Shown here: positions 25,657-33,953 of the stretch, piece after piece
Position numbering within the stretch: the first letter of the stretch is position 1
Layout of the letters: every line of letters begins with the position of its first letter
Assembly: GCF_019145195.1 (NCBI RefSeq)
Contig: NZ_JAHSTW010000001.1
Span: 558,001 to 622,000, forward strand
DNA length: 64,000 nt
DNA from: Pseudomonas siliginis
GTDB taxonomy: Bacteria > Pseudomonadota > Gammaproteobacteria > Pseudomonadales > Pseudomonadaceae
Direction of reading: 5' to 3'
Made by a program: the position numbers and the translations under genes
The notes under the pieces: generated by a model
Seen by the model: only the letters and a program-made list of their open reading frames with translations
Told to the model about the DNA's origin: nothing
Database searches by the model: none

Positions 25657-26844
25657 ATGTCAGAGCGTGAGATTTCATCCAGCGAAGCGTTTGTCCGAAT
25701 AAACAATGTTATCCAGACACTGGGTTTGAAAGCGCGAGTGCGCTATGTCGATGACGGTAATCTGGTCGCTACTGCCGAACTCTATAACGAATACGACACG
25801 CTGATTGAATCAGGCGCAGGCAAAGGTCCCGACGCGCTTGTAGGTGCACTTGCTGAAAGCCTTGAGCACTACGCGATGTTTCACGCCGAGCCGCCATTTT
25901 GCACAACGCTTGGTTGCAGTGACATCGCTTCGCAGAACGGGGTCGAGTCGGACGGCATTTTCACAAGTCTGCGAAAAAACATCGAGCCTCTACAGTGTCT
26001 GCAGCTTGCAGCACTCGACGGCTGCGCCGGGCTTTTTGTGCCATGCGCCCTGCTGTATCCGGTCAAAGATGAACGTAAAACAACGAGTCAACCGACGCGC
26101 TTTTTAAATCGCTACGCCTCTAACTCAGGAACTGCTTTCGGCTGCACGAAATCAGAAGCACTGCTGCACGGTACCTTGGAACTGATTGAGCGACACCTGT
26201 TGTCCCGGTTTTTCATGGCCGTCTGCAGACTGATACCTGCGATAGATCTCTACTCACCGTCGGCGCCCCTGCTTGCGCAAGCCCTGTTCAACAACTCATA
26301 CGCGCTACGGGCTGCCGAAGCTTTGCAGATCATCATTATCAAAGACGAGTCAGAAGTTTATCTGGCGGTTGCATTCCCACGAACCGGCCCCGGCGACCGA
26401 CATATATCCGCAATCGGCTCCGGCTGTTCTTTGGACATATTTATCGCCATCCAAAGAGCGGTAACGGAGCAATTCCAATCAAACGCCTTATACGACGCCA
26501 ACGATGAAATCGCGGACCGAAAGGTACTTGATGTGCTTTGTCAATCCGAGAAACTGAAACAGCTGATAGACTTTGCACCCGTTAAAAACTTGAAACTCAA
26601 TACCCTGGCGCCGCCAAAAAGCCTGCTTGCACTCTCTGTTCCTGAACAACTTGCCTTGCTCCGAAAAAACCTGAGCGGTATGAACAAAGTCCTATTTTTC
26701 AGAACAGTCATGGAGTACCCGGGGACCAACGTAGTTACCCAGACTTATATCCCGGGTCTCGACCGATTCAACATAATCAGAAATGGCCAACCCGTAGCTC
26801 CTCAGCACATTTTGCTCGGCACCAGGAGCACGCCAACGGCGTGA
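25657..26844 (+). CDS. Stand-alone YcaO-family enzyme
   Basis: The 395-residue protein has the YcaO ATP-grip segments: GAGKGPDALVGALAESLEHY (about 53-72, with two Glu spaced as in the metal/ATP site), SGTAFGCTKSEALLHGTLEL followed by IERH (about 157-181), and AVTEQFQS (about 270). YcaO enzymes activate peptide backbone amides with ATP to form azolines, macroamidines or thioamides. No E1-like partner, TfuA or dehydrogenase is nearby, and the C-terminus is not Pro-rich like azole-forming members. The start at 25657 has GAGG 7 bases upstream. It overlaps the ABC gene by GTGA. Product chemistry is not predictable from sequence. Confidence 0.85.
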   Translation: MSEREISSSEAFVRINNVIQTLGLKARVRYVDDGNLVATAELYNEYDTLIESGAGKGPDALVGALAESLEHYAMFHAEPPFCTTLGCSDIASQNGVESDGIFTSLRKNIEPLQCLQLAALDGCAGLFVPCALLYPVKDERKTTSQPTRFLNRYASNSGTAFGCTKSEALLHGTLELIERHLLSRFFMAVCRLIPAIDLYSPSAPLLAQALFNNSYALRAAEALQIIIIKDESEVYLAVAFPRTGPGDRHISAIGSGCSLDIFIAIQRAVTEQFQSNALYDANDEIADRKVLDVLCQSEKLKQLIDFAPVKNLKLNTLAPPKSLLALSVPEQLALLRKNLSGMNKVLFFRTVMEYPGTNVVTQTYIPGLDRFNIIRNGQPVAPQHILLGTRSTPTA

Positions 26845-28577
26845 TCCAAAACGACCACAGGCCCATACTCATGCAGACATTTATAAGAACAGCCTGCGAG
26901 AAACATCGACTCCTGCTGGTGATGACAATAGGCGCGACCATCACCCTGAAAATCCTGGCCCTGGCCCCTCCTTTGTTATTGGGCAAGATCGTCGATTCAC
27001 TAAACGATGCCGATCACACAACGCTGCGTACGCTGCTTTTTTTCACCGCAGCTTTTACGCTGGCCGGTTGCATTCAGTCGATGACCACCCCCCTGCAAAC
27101 GCTGCTGCTCTCAAAGCTCGTCCAGCGAATTGTCATGGATGCTTCCATCAATTGGATGGCGCGGTTGATGGGCAAGGATTTTTCCCAGTTTGGCACGTGG
27201 CGAGTAGGACACTTCATCAAGTCGGTCGAGCGCGGAATCACTGCCCACGAACAGTTGCTGATGTTCTTCGTCACTACGGGTTTTCCCCTGTGCCTGGAAT
27301 TTCTTATTGTGGCCGGCGCATTCTGGTATATGGGCGGAGCCTGGGTTTTCTGCGCGCTAGCTGGCCTCGGTGGCTGTTATCTCTATGCAACTCACCGGAT
27401 CATTCGATGGCGCAGAAAACACATCGATGCTGTTAATGACCAGGAGGATGAGCTGAGTGCAACCTTGGTCAATACTTTGAGGGCTGGTAAATCGATAAAA
27501 CTGGAACGCGCCGAACGCACGGCCCTGCAACCCTTGAACCGAGCGTTTGAGCGCTACGCCAATGCTGCGGTGACCGTAGCAGGCTCGGGCGGACTGTTGA
27601 GCGCGGCGAAGATTTTGTTTATCAGCCTGTCCACCGGCGGTTTGTTGGCTTGGGGAGTCATGGATCAGACGTCCGGACAAGCAAGTATCAGCGTCGGTCA
27701 GTTGGTGGCCATTTCCTCTATTGCTGGTACGTTCCTGTTGAATGTATCGGCGCTGACCGAAGGCTATCGGGTGCTGGATCAATTTTCGGCTGATCAACGG
27801 CGACTCAAAGAATTACTTGCAACTGCTGACTTCGATAACGATCGCCGCAATGACTCTGATGCGTTGCATAACCTATCAACATTACGGCTCGAGCCCTGCG
27901 AGATCACCCATAACGGTGTTGCGCAGCTATCAATTGCCAGCCAGATCAGCTTCCGACAGGGCCAATCCGTTGCGATCATCGGGCCCAGCGGCGCTGGCAA
28001 ATCGACGTTACTCGAAGCGCTGGCAGGACTGGATTTTTCGGTGCGGCCCCGGCTGTTCATCGACGAGCTGTGCATAGATCGCTTAAATGCGCGCGTTCAT
28101 CTGGAAACGGTGCGTTACAGCCCCCAGTCTCCGCAGTTCCTGGAAGGAAGTTTTGAACAGTCCGTACTTTTCGGTGTTGAGCAGTCGAAAACATTGAACG
28201 AGGCAATTCAATGCCTCCAGCTTGATGAAATCATTGGCCGAGGTCACATCGCTGAAAACGCCACCAATATCTCCGGAGGTGAAGCGAAGCGGCTTTCGTT
28301 GCTGCGACTTCTGAATCGACCGGGCAAATTCAATCTGTTTGATGAGCCGAGTGCTTCGATTGAACCGAAACTCGCTACACCAGTGTGGGATTTGCTATTC
28401 AAGACATTCGCTGGACAGGGCTTTATATGTGTCACCCATGATGTTGAACATCTCCATCGTTTTGACCGCGTGCTCGTCATGCAGCAAGGCGTCATCGTTG
28501 ATGAAGGCAAATGGTTCGAACTGCTTGAGCGCCCCGCCATCAAGGTCATATTGCACAGCTTGCACACGCAGACCTGA
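26841..28577 (+). CDS. ABC exporter, fused permease-ATPase, peptidase-less
   Basis: The protein has 578 residues if the GTG at 26841 is used; an ATG at 26871 is an alternative. The N-terminal half has about six membrane segments (for example LALAPPLLLGKIVDSL, TTGFPLCLEFLIVAGAFWYM). The ATPase has Walker A IGPSGAGKSTLL (about 380-391), signature NISGGEAKRLSLLRLL (about 475), Walker B FNLFDEPSAS (about 496-505) and switch His in VTHD. No C39 peptidase domain precedes the membrane part, so it does not itself cleave a leader. Coupling to ycaO (GTGA overlap) suggests it exports the modified peptide or provides self-immunity. Confidence 0.88.
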   Translation: MIQNDHRPILMQTFIRTACEKHRLLLVMTIGATITLKILALAPPLLLGKIVDSLNDADHTTLRTLLFFTAAFTLAGCIQSMTTPLQTLLLSKLVQRIVMDASINWMARLMGKDFSQFGTWRVGHFIKSVERGITAHEQLLMFFVTTGFPLCLEFLIVAGAFWYMGGAWVFCALAGLGGCYLYATHRIIRWRRKHIDAVNDQEDELSATLVNTLRAGKSIKLERAERTALQPLNRAFERYANAAVTVAGSGGLLSAAKILFISLSTGGLLAWGVMDQTSGQASISVGQLVAISSIAGTFLLNVSALTEGYRVLDQFSADQRRLKELLATADFDNDRRNDSDALHNLSTLRLEPCEITHNGVAQLSIASQISFRQGQSVAIIGPSGAGKSTLLEALAGLDFSVRPRLFIDELCIDRLNARVHLETVRYSPQSPQFLEGSFEQSVLFGVEQSKTLNEAIQCLQLDEIIGRGHIAENATNISGGEAKRLSLLRLLNRPGKFNLFDEPSASIEPKLATPVWDLLFKTFAGQGFICVTHDVEHLHRFDRVLVMQQGVIVDEGKWFELLERPAIKVILHSLHTQT

Positions 28578-28744
28578 ATCGCAAAAACGTCCAGAAACGG
28601 CCCCACACAGTGCAAACGAGGGCCGATACTGACAAATCGCGCAAATGCCGTTAGTCGCCGCCCCCCACGATGGATTAAAGTAACGCCCCCAGCCCCGGCG
28701 TTATCCGAACGCCCCGGCCACCCCCTTTCCAGGAACAGTCACCG

Positions 28745-29704
28745 ATGGAACATCGTGAAGCGCTGCTGGCGCTGCGAACCTTTCTTTCAACGCAGATTCT
28801 CGGCCAGGAAAAACTCATCGAGCGCTTGCTCATCGCCCTGCTCGCCGACGGCCATATGCTGGTCGAGGGCGCTCCCGGTCTGGCCAAGACCAAAGCGATC
28901 AAAGAACTCGCCGAGGGCATCGAAGCCCAGTTCCATCGAATTCAGTTCACCCCCGACCTGCTGCCGGCCGACATCACCGGCACCGAAATCTACCGTCCGG
29001 AAACCGGCAGTTTCGTCTTCCAGCAAGGGCCGATCTTCCACAACCTGGTGCTGGCCGACGAAATCAACCGCGCGCCGGCCAAGGTGCAATCGGCCTTGCT
29101 CGAAGCGATGGCCGAGCGTCAGGTCAGCGTCGGGCGCAGCACCTATGAGCTGTCGCCGCTGTTTCTGGTGATGGCCACGCAGAACCCGATCGAACAGGAA
29201 GGCACCTATCCGCTGCCGGAAGCTCAGCTCGACCGTTTCCTCATGCACGTGAAAATCGGCTTCCCCGACGCCGCTGTCGAAAGGCGCATCCTCCAGCAGG
29301 CCCGTGGCGAGGCGTTGAACGGTGAGACCAAGCCCGAGCGTCGGGTCAGTCAGCAGGCGATCTTCGCCGCGCGCAAGGAAATCCTTGGTTTGTACATGGC
29401 CGACGCCGTGGAGGAGTACCTGGTGCAACTGGTCATGGCCACGCGCAACCCGGCCAAGTTCGATCCGGAAATGGCCGAATGGATCGCTTACGGTGCCAGT
29501 CCGCGCGGTTCGATTGCCCTCGATCGCTGTGCCCGCGCCCACGCCTGGCTGGCCGGTCGCGACTTCGTCAGCCCGGAAGACATTCAGGCCGTACTGTTCG
29601 ACGTGTTGCGCCATCGCATCATTCTGTCGTTCGAAGCCGAAGCCGCTGGCATCGATCAGGATCGCGTGGTGCAGCGGATTCTCGGCGTCGTCGCCGTCGC
29701 TTGA
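28745..29704 (+). CDS. MoxR-type AAA ATPase
   Basis: This 319-residue AAA+ protein has Walker A EGAPGLAKTK (41-50), Walker B LVLADEINRAP (about 101-111), sensor 1 in MATQNPIEQEGTYPLPEAQL and a C-terminal lid. MoxR ATPases act as chaperones that mature proteins with von Willebrand A domains. It is the first gene of a six-gene operon with very tight spacing (5 bases or overlaps), all on the plus strand. The gene is complete and its codon use is typical of the core genome. Confidence 0.93.
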   Translation: MEHREALLALRTFLSTQILGQEKLIERLLIALLADGHMLVEGAPGLAKTKAIKELAEGIEAQFHRIQFTPDLLPADITGTEIYRPETGSFVFQQGPIFHNLVLADEINRAPAKVQSALLEAMAERQVSVGRSTYELSPLFLVMATQNPIEQEGTYPLPEAQLDRFLMHVKIGFPDAAVERRILQQARGEALNGETKPERRVSQQAIFAARKEILGLYMADAVEEYLVQLVMATRNPAKFDPEMAEWIAYGASPRGSIALDRCARAHAWLAGRDFVSPEDIQAVLFDVLRHRIILSFEAEAAGIDQDRVVQRILGVVAVA

Positions 29705-29709
29705 CCCCC

Positions 29710-30654
29710 ATGAACGCCGCCCTGCCCTCCGAACCCGGTATCCGCATCAGCCTCGCCGAGCTGATCGAGATGCGTCACCGCGTGCGCGAGGTACAGCTGT
29801 TTTCCACGCCGAGTCAGCGCAGCCCGCTGATCGGCCTGCATCACTCGAAATTCCGTGGGCGTGGCGTCGACTTCGATCAGGTGCGGGTGTATCAGGCCGG
29901 TGACGATGTGCGCACCATCGACTGGCGCGTCACCGCGCGCACGCAGGAACCGCACACCAAGCTGTTCCACGAAGAGCGCGAGCGACCGATTTTCATCATG
30001 GTCGAGCAAAGCACGCGGTTGTTTTTCGGCTCGGGGCTGATGTTCAAATCGGTACTGGCGGCGCAGGTCGCGGCGTTGATCGGCTGGGCCGCGCTGGGGC
30101 ACAACGACCGGGTTGGCGGGTTGGTGTTCGGCGACAACGAGCACTACGAAATCAAGCCTCGCCGCAGCAAGCAGAGCCTGTTGCAATTGCTCAACCGTCT
30201 GGTCAAGGTCAATCAGTCGCTGCACAGCGAGCGCGAGCCGGATCGCGATGCCTTCGGCGTGGCCCTGCGCCGCGCGCGGGAAGTGCTGCGTCCGGGCAGT
30301 CTGGCCATCGTTATTTGCGATGAGCGCGCGTTGTCCGACAGCGCCGAGCAGCAGTTGAGTTTGCTGGCGCGGCATTGCGATCTGCTGATGTTGCCGCTGT
30401 CCGACCCACTCGATCACGCCCTGCCCGCCGCCGGCCTGCTGCGCTTCGCCGAACGTGGCGCGCAGCTGGAAATCGACACGCTGAACTTCGACCTGCGCCA
30501 GACCTACCGCGCCCAGGCCGAAGCGCGCATCGCTCGCTGGGAATTACTCGCACAAAAGCTGCGGGTGTTGCTGATGCCGTTGAGCACGCAGAGCGAAATG
30601 GTCGAGCAGATGCGCGAGTTCCTCAACCCGCAGCGTCCGGGGAAAGGTCGATGA
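29710..30654 (+). CDS. DUF58 domain protein
   Basis: The 314-residue soluble protein carries the DUF58 core FRGRGVDFDQVRVYQAGDDV, then RTIDWRVTARTQEPHTKLFH (about 47-88), and a VWA-like remainder (FIMVEQSTRLFFGS; LAIVICDERALSD). The start at 29710 follows the MoxR stop by 5 bases. DUF58 proteins are constant partners of MoxR. Role: probable scaffold or client in the membrane-associated VWA complex encoded downstream. The stop overlaps the next start (ATGA). Confidence 0.9.
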   Translation: MNAALPSEPGIRISLAELIEMRHRVREVQLFSTPSQRSPLIGLHHSKFRGRGVDFDQVRVYQAGDDVRTIDWRVTARTQEPHTKLFHEERERPIFIMVEQSTRLFFGSGLMFKSVLAAQVAALIGWAALGHNDRVGGLVFGDNEHYEIKPRRSKQSLLQLLNRLVKVNQSLHSEREPDRDAFGVALRRAREVLRPGSLAIVICDERALSDSAEQQLSLLARHCDLLMLPLSDPLDHALPAAGLLRFAERGAQLEIDTLNFDLRQTYRAQAEARIARWELLAQKLRVLLMPLSTQSEMVEQMREFLNPQRPGKGR

Positions 30655-31148
30655 ACGGCCTCGAACAACTGCAACCGCTGATCTCGCCGCCGCCGATCGC
30701 CTTCTGGCCACCGGCGCCGGGCTGGTGGCTGCTGCTTCTGCTGTTGCCGCTGCTGGGTTTTGCCGTGTGGAAGCTGCGCCGTTTCATTCCGATGAAAGAA
30801 CGCCCGGTGGTGCGCGCCGAGCAACCGCTGGACCCGGTACGCATCGCCGCGCTCGCCGAACTGGCGCAAATGCCCAAACCCTACGACGGCGCTCCGGCCG
30901 GCGCCTGGCTACAACAACTCAACGGCCTGCTCAAACGCCTGTGCCGCAACCACTATCCGTACAGCCAGAGCCACACCCTCAACGGGCGCAAATGGCTGGC
31001 CTTCCTCGATAACCGCTGCCCCGCTGCTGGCCTGACGCGCTGGATGGTGCTGGTCGAAGGCGCGTACAAGCCGGAATGCAAACTCGACGACAAAGCCATC
31101 GCCGGCCTGACCCAAGCGGTCGACACGTGGATTCGCAAACATGTTTGA
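30651..31148 (+). CDS. DUF4381 domain membrane protein
   Basis: The 165-residue protein has one strong membrane helix (GWWLLLLLLPLLGFAVWKL, about 24-42) and a cytoplasmic C-terminal domain with LNGLLKRLCRNHYPYSQSHT and NGRKWLAFLDNRCP, matching DUF4381. Its start overlaps the DUF58 stop and its stop overlaps the VWA gene by 8 bases. It is found only in this MoxR-Bat type operon and likely anchors the complex to the inner membrane. Confidence 0.88.
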   Translation: MNGLEQLQPLISPPPIAFWPPAPGWWLLLLLLPLLGFAVWKLRRFIPMKERPVVRAEQPLDPVRIAALAELAQMPKPYDGAPAGAWLQQLNGLLKRLCRNHYPYSQSHTLNGRKWLAFLDNRCPAAGLTRWMVLVEGAYKPECKLDDKAIAGLTQAVDTWIRKHV

Positions 31149-32220
31149 GTTCGCCTGGCCGTGGATCTTCGTGCTGTTGCCGCTGCCGTGGCTGATGCGT
31201 CTTGTCCTGCCGGTGGCCGACAGCGGCGAGCCGGCGCTCAAAGTGAGTTTCCTCGCCGACCTCGAAGGCCTCGCCCGCCGCCGCGCCCGCGCCAACTTGC
31301 CGGCCTGGCGGCAGCAGGCGCCGTTTATCTTGCTGTGGCTGATTCTGCTGATCGCCGCCGCCCGCCCGCAATGGCTCGGCGAACCGCTGCCGATTGCCGC
31401 CAGTGGCCGTGATCTGCTGGTGGCGGTGGACGTGTCCGGTTCGATGGATTTTCCCGACATGCAGTGGCAGGACGAAGAAGTCAGTCGCCTGTCGCTGGTG
31501 CAGCACTTGCTCGGTGATTTCCTCGAAAGCCGCGACGGCGACCGCGTCGGCCTGATCCTGTTCGGCAGCCAGGCCTACCTGCAAGCGCCGCTGACCTTCG
31601 ATCGGCGCACCGTTCGCATCTGGCTCGACGAAGCGCGGATCGGTATCGCTGGCAAAAACACCGCGATCGGCGATGCCATCGGTCTGGCCCTGAAACGTCT
31701 GCGTCTGCGCCCGGCGCAAAGTCGCGTGCTGATTCTGGTCACCGACGGCGCCAACAACGGCGGCGAAATCAATCCGCTGACCGCCGCAAAACTGGCCGCC
31801 AGCGAAGGCGTCAGAATCTATCCAATCGGCATCGGCGCCAATCCCGAGGACAGCGGCTCGACCGGCCTGCTCGGGGTTAATCCGAGCCTTGATCTGGACG
31901 AACCGGCGCTCAAGGCCATCGCCGAAATCACCGGCGGCCAGTACTTCCGCGCCCATGACGGCCTGGAGCTGCAAGCGATCAAGGACACCCTCGATCAGCT
32001 GGAACCGGTGACCCAGCAACCGACTCAGGCACGCCCGGCGCAAGCCTTGTATCAATGGCCGCTGGCCTTGGCGCTGTGGTTGAGCCTGTTGCTGGTCGTC
32101 CGTGAGCTGTGGCCGGACAATCCGCTGCAACGCCTGTTTACCAAGCAACTGTATTTGCAAAGTCCACTGCCGGACTGGCGTCAGCGCTTGCAGCGTTTGC
32201 GTCTGCGGAGGCGCCGATGA
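31141..32220 (+). CDS. VWA domain membrane protein (BatA-like)
   Basis: The 359-residue protein has N-terminal membrane segments (about 4-20 and 60-78), a von Willebrand A domain with an intact MIDAS motif DVSGSMD (about 97-103) plus later Thr and Asp (VTDGANNGG), and a C-terminal membrane helix (about 303-323, PLALALWLSLLLVV). In Bat (Bacteroides aerotolerance-like) operons such proteins form an inner-membrane complex needed for envelope or stress robustness. The metal site looks functional, in contrast to the next gene. Confidence 0.9.
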   Translation: MFEFAWPWIFVLLPLPWLMRLVLPVADSGEPALKVSFLADLEGLARRRARANLPAWRQQAPFILLWLILLIAAARPQWLGEPLPIAASGRDLLVAVDVSGSMDFPDMQWQDEEVSRLSLVQHLLGDFLESRDGDRVGLILFGSQAYLQAPLTFDRRTVRIWLDEARIGIAGKNTAIGDAIGLALKRLRLRPAQSRVLILVTDGANNGGEINPLTAAKLAASEGVRIYPIGIGANPEDSGSTGLLGVNPSLDLDEPALKAIAEITGGQYFRAHDGLELQAIKDTLDQLEPVTQQPTQARPAQALYQWPLALALWLSLLLVVRELWPDNPLQRLFTKQLYLQSPLPDWRQRLQRLRLRRRR

Positions 32221-33953
32221 TCGCGCTCTGGCCGCACTGGTTCCGCCCTTGGTGGCTGTTGCTGTTGCCGCTGCTCGGCTGGCTGCTCTGGCAACTCTGG
32301 CACCGACAGAAACGCGCCGGTCGCTGGCAGATGATTCTGCCGCCGGCGTTCCATGCCGCGTTGCTCAGCGGCGGCAGCGGTCGCCAGAGCAAACTGCCGT
32401 GGATCGCCCTTGGTGTGGCGTGGTTGCTGACCATTCTGGCCTTGCTCGGGCCGAGCTGGGAGCGCGTCGAACAGACCAGCCAGAAACCCGCCGACCCGCT
32501 GGTAGTCGTGCTCGAACTGACCCCGGAGATGCTCGCCACCGACTCGCCACCGACGCGTCTCGAACAGGCGCGGCGCAAGCTGTTCGACCTGTTGCAGGCG
32601 CGCAGCGATGCGCAGACCGCCATCGTCGTTTATGCCGGCAGCGCGCACACGCTGGTGCCGCTGTCGGATGATCTGGCCACCAGCCGCAACCTGCTCGACG
32701 CGCTGAAGCCGTCGCTGATGCCGGAAGCCGGCCACCGCGCCGATCTGGCCGTGGGCAAGGCGCTGGCCTTGCTCAAGCAAGGTGCGCTGGGACAGGGACG
32801 GATTCTGCTGATAGGTTCGTCGCTCAATGAAGAAGAACGGCGAGGCATTCGTCGCGCGCTCAATGGCGAGTCGACGCAACTGCTGATGCTCGGCATCGGC
32901 ACCGCCGAAGGTGCGCCGATTGCCCAGGAGGACGGCAGTTTCCTCAAGGACGAGCAAGGCGCGATCCGCGTGCCGCAACTCGACAGTCCTGGTCTGGCGA
33001 CATTCCTCAACAGCGTCGGCGGCGAGTACCACCCGGCGCGACTCGACGAGGCCGATCTCGGCGCCCTTGGCCTGCTCAACGGCCCGCGCAGCCTGCGCGA
33101 CGACGGCCAGACCGTGCGCCTCGATACGTGGGCCGATCAGGGCTATTGGCTGCTGTTGCCGCTGTTGCTGCTGGCTGCGTGTGCCGGGCGCCGTGGCTGG
33201 CTGTTCTGCCTGCCGCTGCTGTGGTGCCTGCCGCAACCGAGCTACGCTTTCGACTTCGAAGACTTGTGGTTGCGCCCCGACCAGCAAGGTTTGCATCTGC
33301 TCAAGCAGAAACGCCCGGCCGAAGCCGCGCAGCATTTTGACGATCATCAGTGGCAAGGGGTGGCGTTGTATGAGGCCGGCGACTACAGTGGCGCCGCTCA
33401 GCGTTTTGCCGAGGGCAGCGATGCCCGCGCCCACTACAATCGTGGCAACGCCTTGGCCAAAGGCGGCGAGCTGGAAGCGGCGATCGATGCCTACGAACAG
33501 GCGCTGGAACTGCAACCGGATCTGCGTCCGGCGCAGACCAACAAGGCGCTGGTGGAAAACCTGCTGAAGCAGAAAAACGCCCCGCCGCCGCCCGAGCCGG
33601 ACAACCAGCCGAACGAACAAAGTCTGCCCGGCGATGAGCCCTCGCCCACCACCGCGCCCCCTCCGGCGGTGAGCAGTGAAACCCAGAGCGAGGCGCAACC
33701 GGCCGAGTCGGCCAGCGAACCGCCGCCGACCGCCCCGCCGCTGCCAGGCCCCAATGAAATCCCCGGCAGCAACGAGGAAGAGGAAACCGACACGGTGCCG
33801 ACCCTGCGCCCGAGCGAGAACAACCTCGAAGGCGAGCAGCGTCAGGCGCTCGAGCAATGGCTGGGCAAGATCCCGGACGACCCGGGCGAACTGCTCAGGC
33901 GCAAATTCTGGTACGAACAGCAACAACATCAGGATCAGGAAAACAATCGATGA
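32217..33953 (+). CDS. VWA-TPR membrane protein (BatB/BatC-like)
   Basis: The 578-residue product combines two N-terminal membrane helices, a VWA domain (about 90-270), a further membrane segment (YWLLLPLLLLAACAGRRGW, about 308-326), a TPR unit (YNRGNALAKGGELEAAIDAY, about 408-440) and a Pro/Glu-rich tail. It thus fuses BatB and BatC. At the expected DxSxS metal site the sequence is LELTPEM: the Asp is Glu and the second Ser is also Glu, so MIDAS metal binding is probably impaired. The start at 32217 overlaps the BatA-like stop (ATGA). Confidence 0.88.
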   Translation: MIALWPHWFRPWWLLLLPLLGWLLWQLWHRQKRAGRWQMILPPAFHAALLSGGSGRQSKLPWIALGVAWLLTILALLGPSWERVEQTSQKPADPLVVVLELTPEMLATDSPPTRLEQARRKLFDLLQARSDAQTAIVVYAGSAHTLVPLSDDLATSRNLLDALKPSLMPEAGHRADLAVGKALALLKQGALGQGRILLIGSSLNEEERRGIRRALNGESTQLLMLGIGTAEGAPIAQEDGSFLKDEQGAIRVPQLDSPGLATFLNSVGGEYHPARLDEADLGALGLLNGPRSLRDDGQTVRLDTWADQGYWLLLPLLLLAACAGRRGWLFCLPLLWCLPQPSYAFDFEDLWLRPDQQGLHLLKQKRPAEAAQHFDDHQWQGVALYEAGDYSGAAQRFAEGSDARAHYNRGNALAKGGELEAAIDAYEQALELQPDLRPAQTNKALVENLLKQKNAPPPPEPDNQPNEQSLPGDEPSPTTAPPPAVSSETQSEAQPAESASEPPPTAPPLPGPNEIPGSNEEEETDTVPTLRPSENNLEGEQRQALEQWLGKIPDDPGELLRRKFWYEQQQHQDQENNR

